From positions 700,431-764,430 of the forward strand of contig NZ_JARKMY010000010.1 of the NCBI RefSeq assembly GCF_029360725.1: a DNA stretch of 64,000 bases, given 5' to 3'. This document shows positions 1 through 9,316 of this stretch, one piece after another (position 1 is the first letter of the stretch; every line of letters begins with the position of its first letter). The notes under the pieces were generated by a model. That model had not been told where the DNA came from. It did no database searches and was given only the letters and a program-made list of their open reading frames with translations. This DNA comes from Chryseolinea sp. H1M3-3. Lineage in GTDB: Bacteria; Bacteroidota; Bacteroidia; Cytophagales; Cyclobacteriaceae. Both the position numbers and the translations under genes were made by a program.

Positions 1-1809
1 TACGTAGTCAGACTTAAACAGGTATGGAGTTTGATCCTTCTCGTTGTAAGCGATATTTAATTTTAGATCTGCGAGGTTTTTAACCTGGTAACCTTTCGGC
101 AATTCAATTTTGATAATACGATTATACATTCTGTTGAAATCATTTTCAACTTCCGAAACACGTTGTTCGTCTCTATACATTTCAACTTGGGGACCAATCA
201 GTTCGCCAACCTTAAAAAGAATACGAGGCCCGGCCTTTTCCATGAAATGGGAAGATTCGAAATTTACATCTACTATGAAATTATTTGCTTTGGAATTTGG
301 AACTGGATTGGCAGTCCATTTCTTGATCACTGCATCGGGTGCTATTTGCTTTGTGAGTTGATCGATCATTCCTATGCGCTGATCGGCCGACATCATATCA
401 TAATACGGTGAGAAATAAGCTGCGTTATATCCACCAAAGTCCCGTTTTTGACGAATTTGATTGGTAGCCAAATCATCATTAAAGGCAACTTCAATTTCCA
501 AATTATCAGAATTGTAGGAAAAGTCAACGGCAGGAATTTCACCAATGGAAGAGAGCGCAGACTTCACCTCTCCGATTTGGAAGGGTTCAATAAATAATCC
601 TTTTTGTGCGGTGAACTCCGGCTGAATCAGCGGATACCGAAACTCAAAAACATAGGGCGCCAAGAACTGTTTGGTTTCAGGAAAATATAGAACGTAATCA
701 TCAAGGTATGCCCATGAATCAAACTCTCCATCAAATTTTATGTTTTCTCTGCTACAGGTAATGACAGGGTGACATTGAATTTTTAACTTATCAAATACAC
801 CCAGAAACAACCGCGTCATACCTTGATGGGATGCTACTTTAACCTTAAGGATAGACGCAATTTGACTGAGTGACTCGCCAGCACCATCTTTGTTAACCTG
901 TATTGTGGTTTTAATTTTATTCTCGATGGCCCTGATTCTATCCTCGAGGTTTTTAGCTGGATCGTCCGCAAGTGTCTTCACAAATTTATCCAATGCTTTT
1001 TGATCGTCTTTTGAGACCTCTGTTAGCATGGTGTAAAATGTTTTAGCCGCTTCATCCCAAGTGTATAAACGCGCATCTGATCTGGCAGTGTTGTACGCCA
1101 GCTTAAACTCGATACGTTTACGATTCGGGTCGAAATTAGAAAAGGCTTCTGTTTTCAATGCCGGCACATCCGTCATTGAAGTTTCGTATACATTCATTTC
1201 ATCGCTATCCGCTTCTTTTACTTCAGGGAAATTATGGTATGTCTTAAAATCAAACTTCAAATGTTCAGGACATGTTAAGCGAAATGAATTGTGCTTTACA
1301 GGCACGTCAAATTGTACAAAAACTCTATCGAACACACTCGGACGCATCTTGCGTACGAAATAATATTCAATCTCACTTCCCATCTCGATGCCTTCAATAG
1401 CAAAAATTTTGAACGCCTTGCCAGTCTCTTCATCAGCTAGTTCCTTCAGATTACTTTTGTCAAAATAAACTGCTTTACCTTCTTTATTAATGGAACGTGC
1501 CTTCACATCGATCAAATCAAGTGCATTACCCATGGAGATTACAATACGGTTATGCTTCTGTACAGCTTCATTATTATTGACATAAATGATCCTGTGAATT
1601 GTAGAGTACAATACGAATTGATTGTTCTCAAACACATATTCATATTGGGTGTGTTGTTTCAAGATAATTTCCGAAAGGGCTCCGTCTTTTTCAGACAATT
1701 TATAACGCGTCCTTTCTTTCTCCCATTCATAAGGCTTGAAAGCATTTCCAAATAATGTTGTCGCAACAATGCAGCATGCTGCTACGCCTAAAAGTTTCAC
1801 AAACTTCAT
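1..1809 (-). CDS. DUF3857-family exported protein with degenerate transglutaminase-like region (partial)
   Basis: The gene starts with ATG at 1809 and runs off the left edge, so 603 codons are visible and the C-terminus is missing. Residues about 3-21 form a hydrophobic signal-peptide-like segment, suggesting export. The body resembles the neighbouring DUF3857/transglutaminase protein. Where that neighbour has its Cys-His-Asp triad, this protein reads SHQGMTRLF, FDSWAYL and FLAPY, so the triad seems to be lost; this comes from aligning the two by eye. The start lies one base after the stop of the upstream gene, so the two are almost certainly co-translated. Function is unknown; a non-catalytic partner of the active paralog is an inference. 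Confidence 0.75.
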   Translation of the reverse strand, partial: MKFVKLLGVAACCIVATTLFGNAFKPYEWEKERTRYKLSEKDGALSEIILKQHTQYEYVFENNQFVLYSTIHRIIYVNNNEAVQKHNRIVISMGNALDLIDVKARSINKEGKAVYFDKSNLKELADEETGKAFKIFAIEGIEMGSEIEYYFVRKMRPSVFDRVFVQFDVPVKHNSFRLTCPEHLKFDFKTYHNFPEVKEADSDEMNVYETSMTDVPALKTEAFSNFDPNRKRIEFKLAYNTARSDARLYTWDEAAKTFYTMLTEVSKDDQKALDKFVKTLADDPAKNLEDRIRAIENKIKTTIQVNKDGAGESLSQIASILKVKVASHQGMTRLFLGVFDKLKIQCHPVITCSRENIKFDGEFDSWAYLDDYVLYFPETKQFLAPYVFEFRYPLIQPEFTAQKGLFIEPFQIGEVKSALSSIGEIPAVDFSYNSDNLEIEVAFNDDLATNQIRQKRDFGGYNAAYFSPYYDMMSADQRIGMIDQLTKQIAPDAVIKKWTANPVPNSKANNFIVDVNFESSHFMEKAGPRILFKVGELIGPQVEMYRDEQRVSEVENDFNRMYNRIIKIELPKGYQVKNLADLKLNIAYNEKDQTPYLFKSDYV

Positions 1810-1810
1810 T

Positions 1811-3739
1811 TTATTTCTTCTTTAAAATAATAGACTCTTTGTACGCCTCGCTGAGTGGCTTGACCGATGCATTCCAATGTTCGAACTGTTGAGGCTGCAT
1901 CAATAAATAATTCACATAGAATTTTTTCCTGAATACGATTTTACCATTCTCCGATGTATATTCTGTTTCAAATCCCAACAACTCACCATCAGCTTTTGCG
2001 TTTGGAGGCAAGTATTCGACACTGTACCCTTCCGGGATGGTCAACTCACAGTATTCTATCTTCTCGTATTTATAATCACGTTCTTTTGGTGTTTCCCGCA
2101 GTGAGAGATTGATAAAGTCATTGTAATGCTCTTTTGTTAAGTTCATATTCACATACAACTCGTCACCAATCTTTTGAAAATAATCACCTATACGGAACGA
2201 ATAATCGATCACTGTAGGTTTGTCCCTGTCATAAGCATCCGACAAAGCATAATTGTCGAGATAAAACTTGTTGCTGCCTTTTCCGATTAACCGGGTTACA
2301 TACCGCTTTATATCCTCTTTTTCCGAACGATCAAGGGCATAACCGCCAAACACTTTCGGATAGCCGCCTAATGAACTAATACCCGATCCCACGATTTGAT
2401 TCCCATCAAGTCTGATAGAGACAGAATCTGTCATAATGTTTCTTTCCTTCGGTATTTCAGGAATGGCCTTGATCTCATAATGTGTTGGGTCCAGACCAAT
2501 CAAAGCCTCTTTTCCCTGAATCATGGAAGAGGGTAAACCGAAGGGAGTATGATCGCTTGTTGCATCGAGAAAATAATACTGTTTATCCGAGCTGATGTAG
2601 GTTGCAATCATATGATTATCAACCAACGGTGTGGGTACCTGACTATACTTGTATGGAAGATCTCGCGTTCCAATCCAGGTATGATATGATTTCACATCAG
2701 CAAGCCGAAGCATCGTCACTATAAGATTAGCCATATCCTTGCAGTCACCATAACGCTTCTCACATACATAAGAACCATGATGGGGGATGAAACCACGCAT
2801 TCCTTGCTCAAAAGCAACGTACTGAATGTTTTCCTGTACCCAGTAGAAAACATTTCTTACAATATCAATTTCGGTTTTGCTGCTTTGCTTGATCTTATTT
2901 ACAATTCCAATGAGTTCAGCAGATGATTCTTTATTCAAATCTTTAACAAAAGTGTTATACCAGGCATATAAATCATCCAAACTGGAAAGGACATTTACTT
3001 TTCCACTTTTGTTTTCATATGATTTCACATAACAAATAAGATGTGGCGTGAAGTATCTTACAGAAGGGCTCTCATCTTCATTTTTCCGGGCAGGTACATC
3101 CGTTGCCGTCCATTCATAAAAAACATAACCACCCTTCTCATACTTTTTGAAATTGATCGTATGTTTAGGATCATTCACAACCTCATAAACTAATTCGACC
3201 TGTCTAGTAGTCTTGATAGTGTAGGTAGCTTTTCCCTGAGGGATATAGCTTGTGAAAATGTATCCTGGCATAAAACGCGCATCCTTCATCATGGTGCGAT
3301 ACTGAAGATGTGTTCGATTACCCAACGAAACAGAGGGAAACGTAAATGAGTAATTGTAGGAGTCGTCGTAAAAAATACCATCAGCCTGATCATGGTTTTT
3401 CTTGAATTCAGTGACGTGCATCTCCTTGAATTTATTCTTTTCCCAAATGAGCGTTTTTGCTTTCAGATCTTTTACCTCTGTGAAATGCGAACCAAAAACT
3501 CTACCTGTTGAATAAACATCCGTTTGTGATTTCAGGTGAATCATGTCTTCCAATATATCACCAAAAATTTCAAGCGAGTCATTCTTTACCAATATGGCGA
3601 TGGTTTCGGAACGCTCGATAAAAGCTGCTGGAGCATCCGGAAATTTCGCGGAATACTGTTTTAAAATTTCGGATTGCTGAGCGGGACTCGTACTGAAAAA
3701 ACTAACGGCAATAAAGATGCTGGCAAATATTTTATTCAT
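1811..3739 (-). CDS. DUF3857 domain-containing transglutaminase-like protein
   Basis: A 642-residue protein with a signal peptide (about residues 1-20, ending SPAQQ) and the two-part architecture of Bacteroidota DUF3857 proteins: an N-terminal beta-rich DUF3857 domain (about 30-230) followed by a transglutaminase-like domain (about 280-400). The putative triad is visible: Cys333 in YGDCKDM, His376 in VDNHMIATY and Asp392 in FLDATSDHTPFG. A further beta-rich domain fills the C-terminus. It is probably periplasmic or surface exposed and may act on peptide or amide bonds, but the substrate is unknown. It lies between the MORN-repeat gene (105 bp upstream) and the truncated paralog (1 bp downstream), all on the minus strand. 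Confidence 0.85.
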   Translation of the reverse strand: MNKIFASIFIAVSFFSTSPAQQSEILKQYSAKFPDAPAAFIERSETIAILVKNDSLEIFGDILEDMIHLKSQTDVYSTGRVFGSHFTEVKDLKAKTLIWEKNKFKEMHVTEFKKNHDQADGIFYDDSYNYSFTFPSVSLGNRTHLQYRTMMKDARFMPGYIFTSYIPQGKATYTIKTTRQVELVYEVVNDPKHTINFKKYEKGGYVFYEWTATDVPARKNEDESPSVRYFTPHLICYVKSYENKSGKVNVLSSLDDLYAWYNTFVKDLNKESSAELIGIVNKIKQSSKTEIDIVRNVFYWVQENIQYVAFEQGMRGFIPHHGSYVCEKRYGDCKDMANLIVTMLRLADVKSYHTWIGTRDLPYKYSQVPTPLVDNHMIATYISSDKQYYFLDATSDHTPFGLPSSMIQGKEALIGLDPTHYEIKAIPEIPKERNIMTDSVSIRLDGNQIVGSGISSLGGYPKVFGGYALDRSEKEDIKRYVTRLIGKGSNKFYLDNYALSDAYDRDKPTVIDYSFRIGDYFQKIGDELYVNMNLTKEHYNDFINLSLRETPKERDYKYEKIEYCELTIPEGYSVEYLPPNAKADGELLGFETEYTSENGKIVFRKKFYVNYLLMQPQQFEHWNASVKPLSEAYKESIILKKK

Positions 3740-3844
3740 CGATCAGTTGTTGATATATTTAAGTCGGTCTACCATTGGCAACTCGAAGCAGTTGAAACGT
3801 ACTGAATCATCAATGCCCACGGCGTTCATCATTTGCCAGATTAA

Positions 3845-6800
3845 TTATTGCATGCTTGTCTCAAAAGGTAAACCACCAAAAAATTCATACTCCACCTTCT
3901 TCTGACCCTTTTCGAACAACACTGTTTTTCCATTTTTCGAACCCATCGCGTATTCTTCTTTCAAATGCAACGATCCATCGTCATTGTATTTTTCAACAAC
4001 ACCATGCAACTCATCGAACTTGTAGGTACCCTTCTCAATCAATCGACCGTCGGCTTGATGAATACGATATTCGCCGTCATAGTCACCGAGCACATAATTA
4101 TACTCACTAAACAAGTTGCCGCTTTGGTAATAAAGTCGCTTTGGTCCCGTTAAAACTCCATTTTTGTATGTCTCCTCGTATGCTTTTTTTCCATTATCAT
4201 AATTGATAATGATCTGCGCATTACCCGTAAAAGGCCTCCATGCTTTTGCAGCTTGTGTTGGGGTGATTTCACGAAAGCCAACGAGATGTCCTTCGATGTA
4301 CAATTTCTCGAGCAGCGGTGTGCCTTCTGGCCCGAAATATCTGGTTATTCCATTGCGTTCGTCATTTCTAAATTCCGCGATAGAAGAAATTTGCCCATTC
4401 GGAAAATAATATAACCATGTGCTGTCATGCTTTCCAGACAAGTAAGCTCCTTCATAGTCCAGCTTACCATTTTCATAAAATCCTTTCCACCAACCTTCCT
4501 CCTGTCCATTAATAAAGTTTCCTTGAAGGAGTGTCTTACCTGTAACTGCGTTATATTGATACGGGCCGTCCTTTTGACCATTTAAAAAACTGAAGGCGTA
4601 GAAAATTTTTCCATCAGGGAACCACTTCGTAATTTTTGTGTAATTGCCGCATGTGGTTTCGAATACTGTCTGTTGCTTACCGCTGATATATGTGGTCTGA
4701 AATTTCACGTTCCCGGCTTGCTTAGTCTTTTGTGTGATGGCGGTGCCGTTTGAATTATAATTAATGATATCCTCCAGTTGATCAGCTTTATATTCACTTA
4801 AAGACGATAGTGTCCCCGTTGTGTTGTAATCAAGACACAATCCTGACAATTGGCCATTCAGATAATAATAATCCAATTCAAGTACACCATTAGGATAGTA
4901 CGATAACCATTGCTGCTGGCGATCTCCATCGGTAAACCATCCTGCCTGTTTTAGCTGCCCATGCGGATAGAATTCCTGAAACCCGCCATCAAATTTACCA
5001 TCTTTGTAGTTGAATGCGTATTTCTTTCCGCCAGACTTAAAATACTCTACGGCTGCCCCTTGGGCCAGACCATTTTCATATACGTACTCACTATGTTTGG
5101 TGCCTTCGGGGAAGTAATATCGCCAGGGCCCATGTATTTTACCTTCCTTGTAAGCGCCCTCGCCAGATAGCTGACCCGTTGGGTAAAATTGCTTAGCACT
5201 AAAATTACCGCTTGCGTGCCCAAATTTTCCCAGTTGTTTTCCAAGTGTATCCAGATATACAACGCCAATTAGCAAATCATTCTTGTAGTTGTTGATGTAG
5301 TGAACTTTACCATTGTGATAAATTGTATTGTCTCCGTTGAATTTGCCTGTAGCATCAAAATTCCTCTTTTCAATAAGTACGCCGCGTTCGTTATAGAATG
5401 TCCATTCACCAGCAGACTTTCCTTCGTGATATTTACCGGTGCTTTCAAGCCTGCCATTAGGATGATAATATCTCCACAAACCCGTTATCTGATCATTCGA
5501 GTAATTGCCTTCGGATTTCAATTTTCCATTTGCATGATTTTCAGCGTAGCGTCCCTCAAGAATGTCAGCTTTGTAGGTTAACACATTTCTTATTTTGCCG
5601 CTTTCGAAATAATTCGTAAAGACCCCCACGACTTTATTGGAGTCATAGGTATACGTCGATTTTGTGTTTCCATTGGCGAATAACGTTTTACCGGGTCCAT
5701 GCCTCCGACCCCGATCATAATTCAAAATCTCATTTAGCGTACCACATGCGTCAAACAATTGGACCTTACCATGGATCTTTTCATTCTTCAGAAAAAAATG
5801 TTGATTTAAAACTCCATCATGATAAACATTCACTTCTCCTGTTTCTGAATTTTCTATGCTGCTGACAGTTCCATCATCGTTATAGTATTTCCATACACCA
5901 ATTTTTTTACCGTTGTCTGCGTACGTGCCTTCAGCAGAGCGTTCATAATTTTGTCTGAAGTAAATCCATTTGCCTTTGCGCTTTCCTTGGGCATCTTCAT
6001 TACCAATAGCCTCGATGCGATTATTCGCAAAATACCAGGCTTGTGTGGGCTTGTCGAAGTTTAAAAGTGGAGAGACAATAAGCTCACGCTTTTTCTTAAG
6101 CGACAGGTTGGTAACGTTATAAAATCCCTCAAGCTTCTTTTGATTTTTGTGATGCCATTTTTTAACGAGTTCAATGTTGGCTGATTTGAGAATATGAAAG
6201 ATGAATGGCTCTACCATTTCATTTTCTTTTAAGGCTTGGTAAACGGGCAAATAATAACTGGCCCATGGATCGTCGGTATTAGCAGATGCAGTCCCCAACT
6301 GATCGAAGAACATTTGATATTGTTTTACCAGCGCGACGTCAAGATCAATTTTTGATTTATAATTCTTGTCCATCGCAATTTTCGCCCGGATGATCTGATC
6401 TAATTTTTCAAAAGCATTCGGATTAGTAGTGGGTAACGAGCCTTCCTCTGTAAACTGATTAGACACATATTTTTCCATAAACACCAGTCGTTCATTATCG
6501 TCGTTAGCCAACCCGAGGTACATCCCGAACGATAACATAGCGTGTGTTTTTTTACCTTGCCCTGCAGAAATTCTTCCGAGATTCAAATGACTTCCGGGAT
6601 GGAACGGATTCATCTCCAGCACTCGAAAAAAGCAGGATATTGCTTTATCATAATCTTTATGATTGTAGTGTGTAATGCCTAAGTTATAAACGAGAATAGC
6701 ATCGGTAGGATAAGCTTCAATAGCCTCGGTAAATAACGTGACTGCTTTATCATAATCCCCTTTGCGATCTGTGGCGATCGCTTGCGAACGCAGGAGGTGC

Positions 6801-7087
6801 GCGCGATACGGAGACGTCTTTCTTAATCCCTCCTGACAACTTGCAAGCGCCTTATCGAATTCCTCCGCGGCGATATAAGACAATGCAATTTCTGACAGCA
6901 TATTTATGTATGCAGTGTCCCGTTTGGGAATAGTAAGATATTGCTGAATGGACTCCTTGTATTTACCGGAATCGTACAACTCCTTTCCTCGATTAATGAC
7001 TTGAGCTGCATTAATAAAGGTTGGCTCCTGGGGATAACAAGGTAGAGAAATCGCTATAACGATGATTACCAGGCAAAAACGAATCAT
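3845..7087 (-). CDS. Large exported TPR and MORN/YwqK-repeat protein
   Basis: A 1080-residue protein with a signal peptide (about 1-20). Residues about 28-200 carry tetratricopeptide repeats (for example the YNLGITHYNHKDYDKAISCFF stretch). From about residue 365 to the C-terminus it is built of short repeats of the type G-K-x-x-G-x-W-x-x-Y-Y-x-x-G, the MORN_2 / YwqK-antitoxin-like repeat, in more than twenty copies. Such repeats give an elongated beta structure; TPRs usually mediate protein contacts. Location is probably periplasm or outer surface. It is the first gene of a minus-strand run with the two DUF3857 genes, so a shared envelope role is an inference. Many Bacteroidota carry shorter relatives; the molecular function is not known. 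Confidence 0.85.
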   Translation of the reverse strand: MIRFCLVIIVIAISLPCYPQEPTFINAAQVINRGKELYDSGKYKESIQQYLTIPKRDTAYINMLSEIALSYIAAEEFDKALASCQEGLRKTSPYRAHLLRSQAIATDRKGDYDKAVTLFTEAIEAYPTDAILVYNLGITHYNHKDYDKAISCFFRVLEMNPFHPGSHLNLGRISAGQGKKTHAMLSFGMYLGLANDDNERLVFMEKYVSNQFTEEGSLPTTNPNAFEKLDQIIRAKIAMDKNYKSKIDLDVALVKQYQMFFDQLGTASANTDDPWASYYLPVYQALKENEMVEPFIFHILKSANIELVKKWHHKNQKKLEGFYNVTNLSLKKKRELIVSPLLNFDKPTQAWYFANNRIEAIGNEDAQGKRKGKWIYFRQNYERSAEGTYADNGKKIGVWKYYNDDGTVSSIENSETGEVNVYHDGVLNQHFFLKNEKIHGKVQLFDACGTLNEILNYDRGRRHGPGKTLFANGNTKSTYTYDSNKVVGVFTNYFESGKIRNVLTYKADILEGRYAENHANGKLKSEGNYSNDQITGLWRYYHPNGRLESTGKYHEGKSAGEWTFYNERGVLIEKRNFDATGKFNGDNTIYHNGKVHYINNYKNDLLIGVVYLDTLGKQLGKFGHASGNFSAKQFYPTGQLSGEGAYKEGKIHGPWRYYFPEGTKHSEYVYENGLAQGAAVEYFKSGGKKYAFNYKDGKFDGGFQEFYPHGQLKQAGWFTDGDRQQQWLSYYPNGVLELDYYYLNGQLSGLCLDYNTTGTLSSLSEYKADQLEDIINYNSNGTAITQKTKQAGNVKFQTTYISGKQQTVFETTCGNYTKITKWFPDGKIFYAFSFLNGQKDGPYQYNAVTGKTLLQGNFINGQEEGWWKGFYENGKLDYEGAYLSGKHDSTWLYYFPNGQISSIAEFRNDERNGITRYFGPEGTPLLEKLYIEGHLVGFREITPTQAAKAWRPFTGNAQIIINYDNGKKAYEETYKNGVLTGPKRLYYQSGNLFSEYNYVLGDYDGEYRIHQADGRLIEKGTYKFDELHGVVEKYNDDGSLHLKEEYAMGSKNGKTVLFEKGQKKVEYEFFGGLPFETSMQ

Positions 7088-7240
7088 ACGGAAGTCAAAA
7101 AGTTTGCTTGACTAAAGGAAAAAAAATTAGCGTTATGCTTCCGTTTGAAAATGACAGAATAAACCCTTCTGTAAGAAATGGCGGGTTTTAGTCAAAAAAA
7201 TAAAATCCATTTGTGAGCAATTGTAATAGGGTAAAATCGC

Positions 7241-7271
7241 AAAAAGGCCGCAGAAAAAAGATTCTGCGACC
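7241..7271 (-). terminator. Rho-independent terminator of the Phe/Tyr operon
   Basis: Ten-base arms at 7246-7255 and 7262-7271 (GGCCGCAGAA facing TTCTGCGACC, one mismatch) form a hairpin that on the minus strand is followed by a run of five T. It lies 27 bp past the stop of the DAHP synthase gene. Confidence 0.8.
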
Positions 7272-7297
7272 CGTATGTATACTGTTTCGCAACTATG

Positions 7298-8401
7298 TTA
7301 AACGCGCGCTTCTGTTTTGTTCATCACCTTAGTTTGAATCTGGATAGATTCCTGGTGGATAAGTTTTAACAGGTCGCTTGTGAAGTCAGGGCTTAGTCCC
7401 ATCGCTTTACCAAGTTGAACACGTGTTTGAATAATTTCCTCCCAGCGTGATACTTGGAGAATCGTAACACCATTTTCTTTTTTATACTGGCCAATCTTTT
7501 CGGATATTTTCATTCTTGCAGCCAACTTTGACATGATCTCGTCATCGAGGTGGTCAATCTCATCGCGAAGGATGCTGAGTGTATCTTTGAAAATCTTATT
7601 ATCAGAGGACACGGAACGTACGACCAGGCCATCAATGATTTTAGACAAAACAGCTGGTGTTACTTGTTGCTTGGCATCACTCCATGCGGCATCCGGGTTA
7701 ATATGCGTCTCAATCATCAAGCCCACCATGTCCAGGTCAAGCGCTTTTTGAGAAATGAAAGAAATTAATTCACGGTTACCGGCAATGTGACTTGGATCGC
7801 AAATGATGTCCAACTCAGGAATTCTGGTTTTCAATTCGATCGCCATATCCCACATTGGCGCATTTCTGAACGGACCTTTCTCAAACGCAGAGAAACCGCG
7901 GTGAATTGCTGCCATCTTTGTAATACCTGCTTTGTTCAAACGTTCCAAGGCACCAATCCAAAGTTCAAGGTCAGGATTTATAGGATTCTTCACCATCACC
8001 GGGATGTCCACTCCCTTTAAAGCATCAGCAACTTCCTGAACGGAAAAAGGATTTACGGTTGTCCGTGCTCCTACCCACAAAATGTCGACACCTGCCTTTA
8101 AACATGCGTCAACGTGAGCGGCATTCGCAACCTCAGTAGTGACCGGCAAACCGGTTTCCTTCTTAGCTTGAATGAGCCATTTTAAACCTTCGGCACCTGA
8201 CCCTTCGTACTGGCCCGGCCTGGTACGTGGTTTCCAGATACCCGCGCGTAGTGCGTGTACTTTCCCCGTTGCCGCTAACTGTTTTGCAGTCGCGATGGTT
8301 TGTTCTTCTGTTTCTGCGCTGCAAGGACCACTGATGATGATGGGTTTGCTGGCGGTAGGTAACCATTTTGAAATGGATTCAAGCTGCAATGCCTTTTTCA
8401 T
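7298..8401 (-). CDS. Bifunctional DAHP synthase / chorismate mutase
   Basis: A 367-residue fusion. Residues about 15-265 are a type I (beta subclass, KDO8P-synthase-like) 3-deoxy-D-arabino-heptulosonate-7-phosphate synthase, with GPCSAE, RAGIWKPRTRP, NPIN and CDPSHIAG motifs. Residues about 275-365 are an AroQ-type helical chorismate mutase (LRDEIDHLDDEIMSKLAARM and the KISEKIGQYKK helix). The protein would catalyse the first step of the shikimate pathway and the branch step from chorismate to prephenate, in the cytoplasm. It is the last gene of the Phe/Tyr operon, 12 bp after tyrA. In relatives the fused mutase allows feedback control of the synthase; that is family knowledge, not visible here. 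Confidence 0.93.
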   Translation of the reverse strand: MKKALQLESISKWLPTASKPIIISGPCSAETEEQTIATAKQLAATGKVHALRAGIWKPRTRPGQYEGSGAEGLKWLIQAKKETGLPVTTEVANAAHVDACLKAGVDILWVGARTTVNPFSVQEVADALKGVDIPVMVKNPINPDLELWIGALERLNKAGITKMAAIHRGFSAFEKGPFRNAPMWDMAIELKTRIPELDIICDPSHIAGNRELISFISQKALDLDMVGLMIETHINPDAAWSDAKQQVTPAVLSKIIDGLVVRSVSSDNKIFKDTLSILRDEIDHLDDEIMSKLAARMKISEKIGQYKKENGVTILQVSRWEEIIQTRVQLGKAMGLSPDFTSDLLKLIHQESIQIQTKVMNKTEARV

Positions 8402-8413
8402 ATGTATTCAATT

Positions 8414-9295
8414 TTATTTTTCTTGTACTAATTTGGTTTGTTTATATTCTATGCCGTTTAAAATTTCTCTGATACGGTTAGCATCCTTCATGATGCGTTG
8501 AAGCTCTTTTCCATCTCTCTTCATTAAGAAATACTGAAATTTTTGCAGGTGCATGATGTACTCCAGCAATGCCTGACTTAAATATTCGGAATTTTGTTCA
8601 AAGATCGGTGCCCACATATCGGGTGAACTCTTGGCAAGACGAACTGTGGATGCGAAACCACTTCCAGCAAGCGCGAAAATATTCTTTTCGTCACGTTCAA
8701 TATCCAACACCGTTTGACCTAACAAAAAGGAACTGACGTGCGACAAATGTGAGACATAGGCCACATGCTTGTCGTGCTCTTCGGGCTCCATGAAGATGGT
8801 GCTCATTCCTAACACAGTAAAAATTCGTTCTGCCAATTCAAGTGCTTCTTTGGAAGATTTCTCTTTCTCGCAGATGATATTTGTTTTGCCCCGGAACAGT
8901 CCTTCAAATGCCGCTTCCGGTCCGGAATTTTCTGTACCGGCAATTGGATGTGATGCTACAAACTGGCCCCTATTTGGATGGTTAGCAATCGCACGGCAGA
9001 TCATTCGCTTGGTCGAGCCAGTATCAATAACTACTGCTTTCTTTTTGATCGAATCCAAAACTGATGGGAGCAATTGAGCCAATGCATTTACCGGTATAGC
9101 AAGGATAATCAGATCAGAAGTTGTAATGGCTGTTCCTTCGCTTTCAATGGAATCCACCAGCCCCAACGTTACTGCCTTGGCTGCATTTGCACCATTCAGA
9201 TCCACGCCAACCAGTTCGGTGGCGATGCCTGCCTTTCGAAGATCGAGTGCAATTGATCCTCCGATTAATCCTAGTCCGATAACGGTTGTCTTCAT
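8414..9295 (-). CDS. tyrA: Prephenate dehydrogenase
   Basis: A 293-residue NAD(P)-dependent dehydrogenase that makes 4-hydroxyphenylpyruvate from prephenate for tyrosine synthesis. The Rossmann motif VIGLGLIGGSIA is at residues 5-16; the conserved SHPIAGTENSG and SHLSHVSSF motifs of the TyrA family follow, and the C-terminal half is helical. No ACT domain is attached. The gene sits third in the operon, 21 bp after the aminotransferase and 12 bp before the DAHP synthase/chorismate mutase, which supplies its substrate. Confidence 0.92.
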   Translation of the reverse strand: MKTTVIGLGLIGGSIALDLRKAGIATELVGVDLNGANAAKAVTLGLVDSIESEGTAITTSDLIILAIPVNALAQLLPSVLDSIKKKAVVIDTGSTKRMICRAIANHPNRGQFVASHPIAGTENSGPEAAFEGLFRGKTNIICEKEKSSKEALELAERIFTVLGMSTIFMEPEEHDKHVAYVSHLSHVSSFLLGQTVLDIERDEKNIFALAGSGFASTVRLAKSSPDMWAPIFEQNSEYLSQALLEYIMHLQKFQYFLMKRDGKELQRIMKDANRIREILNGIEYKQTKLVQEK

Positions 9296-9316
9296 GCTAA
9301 GCGTTGGTGTTAATAC

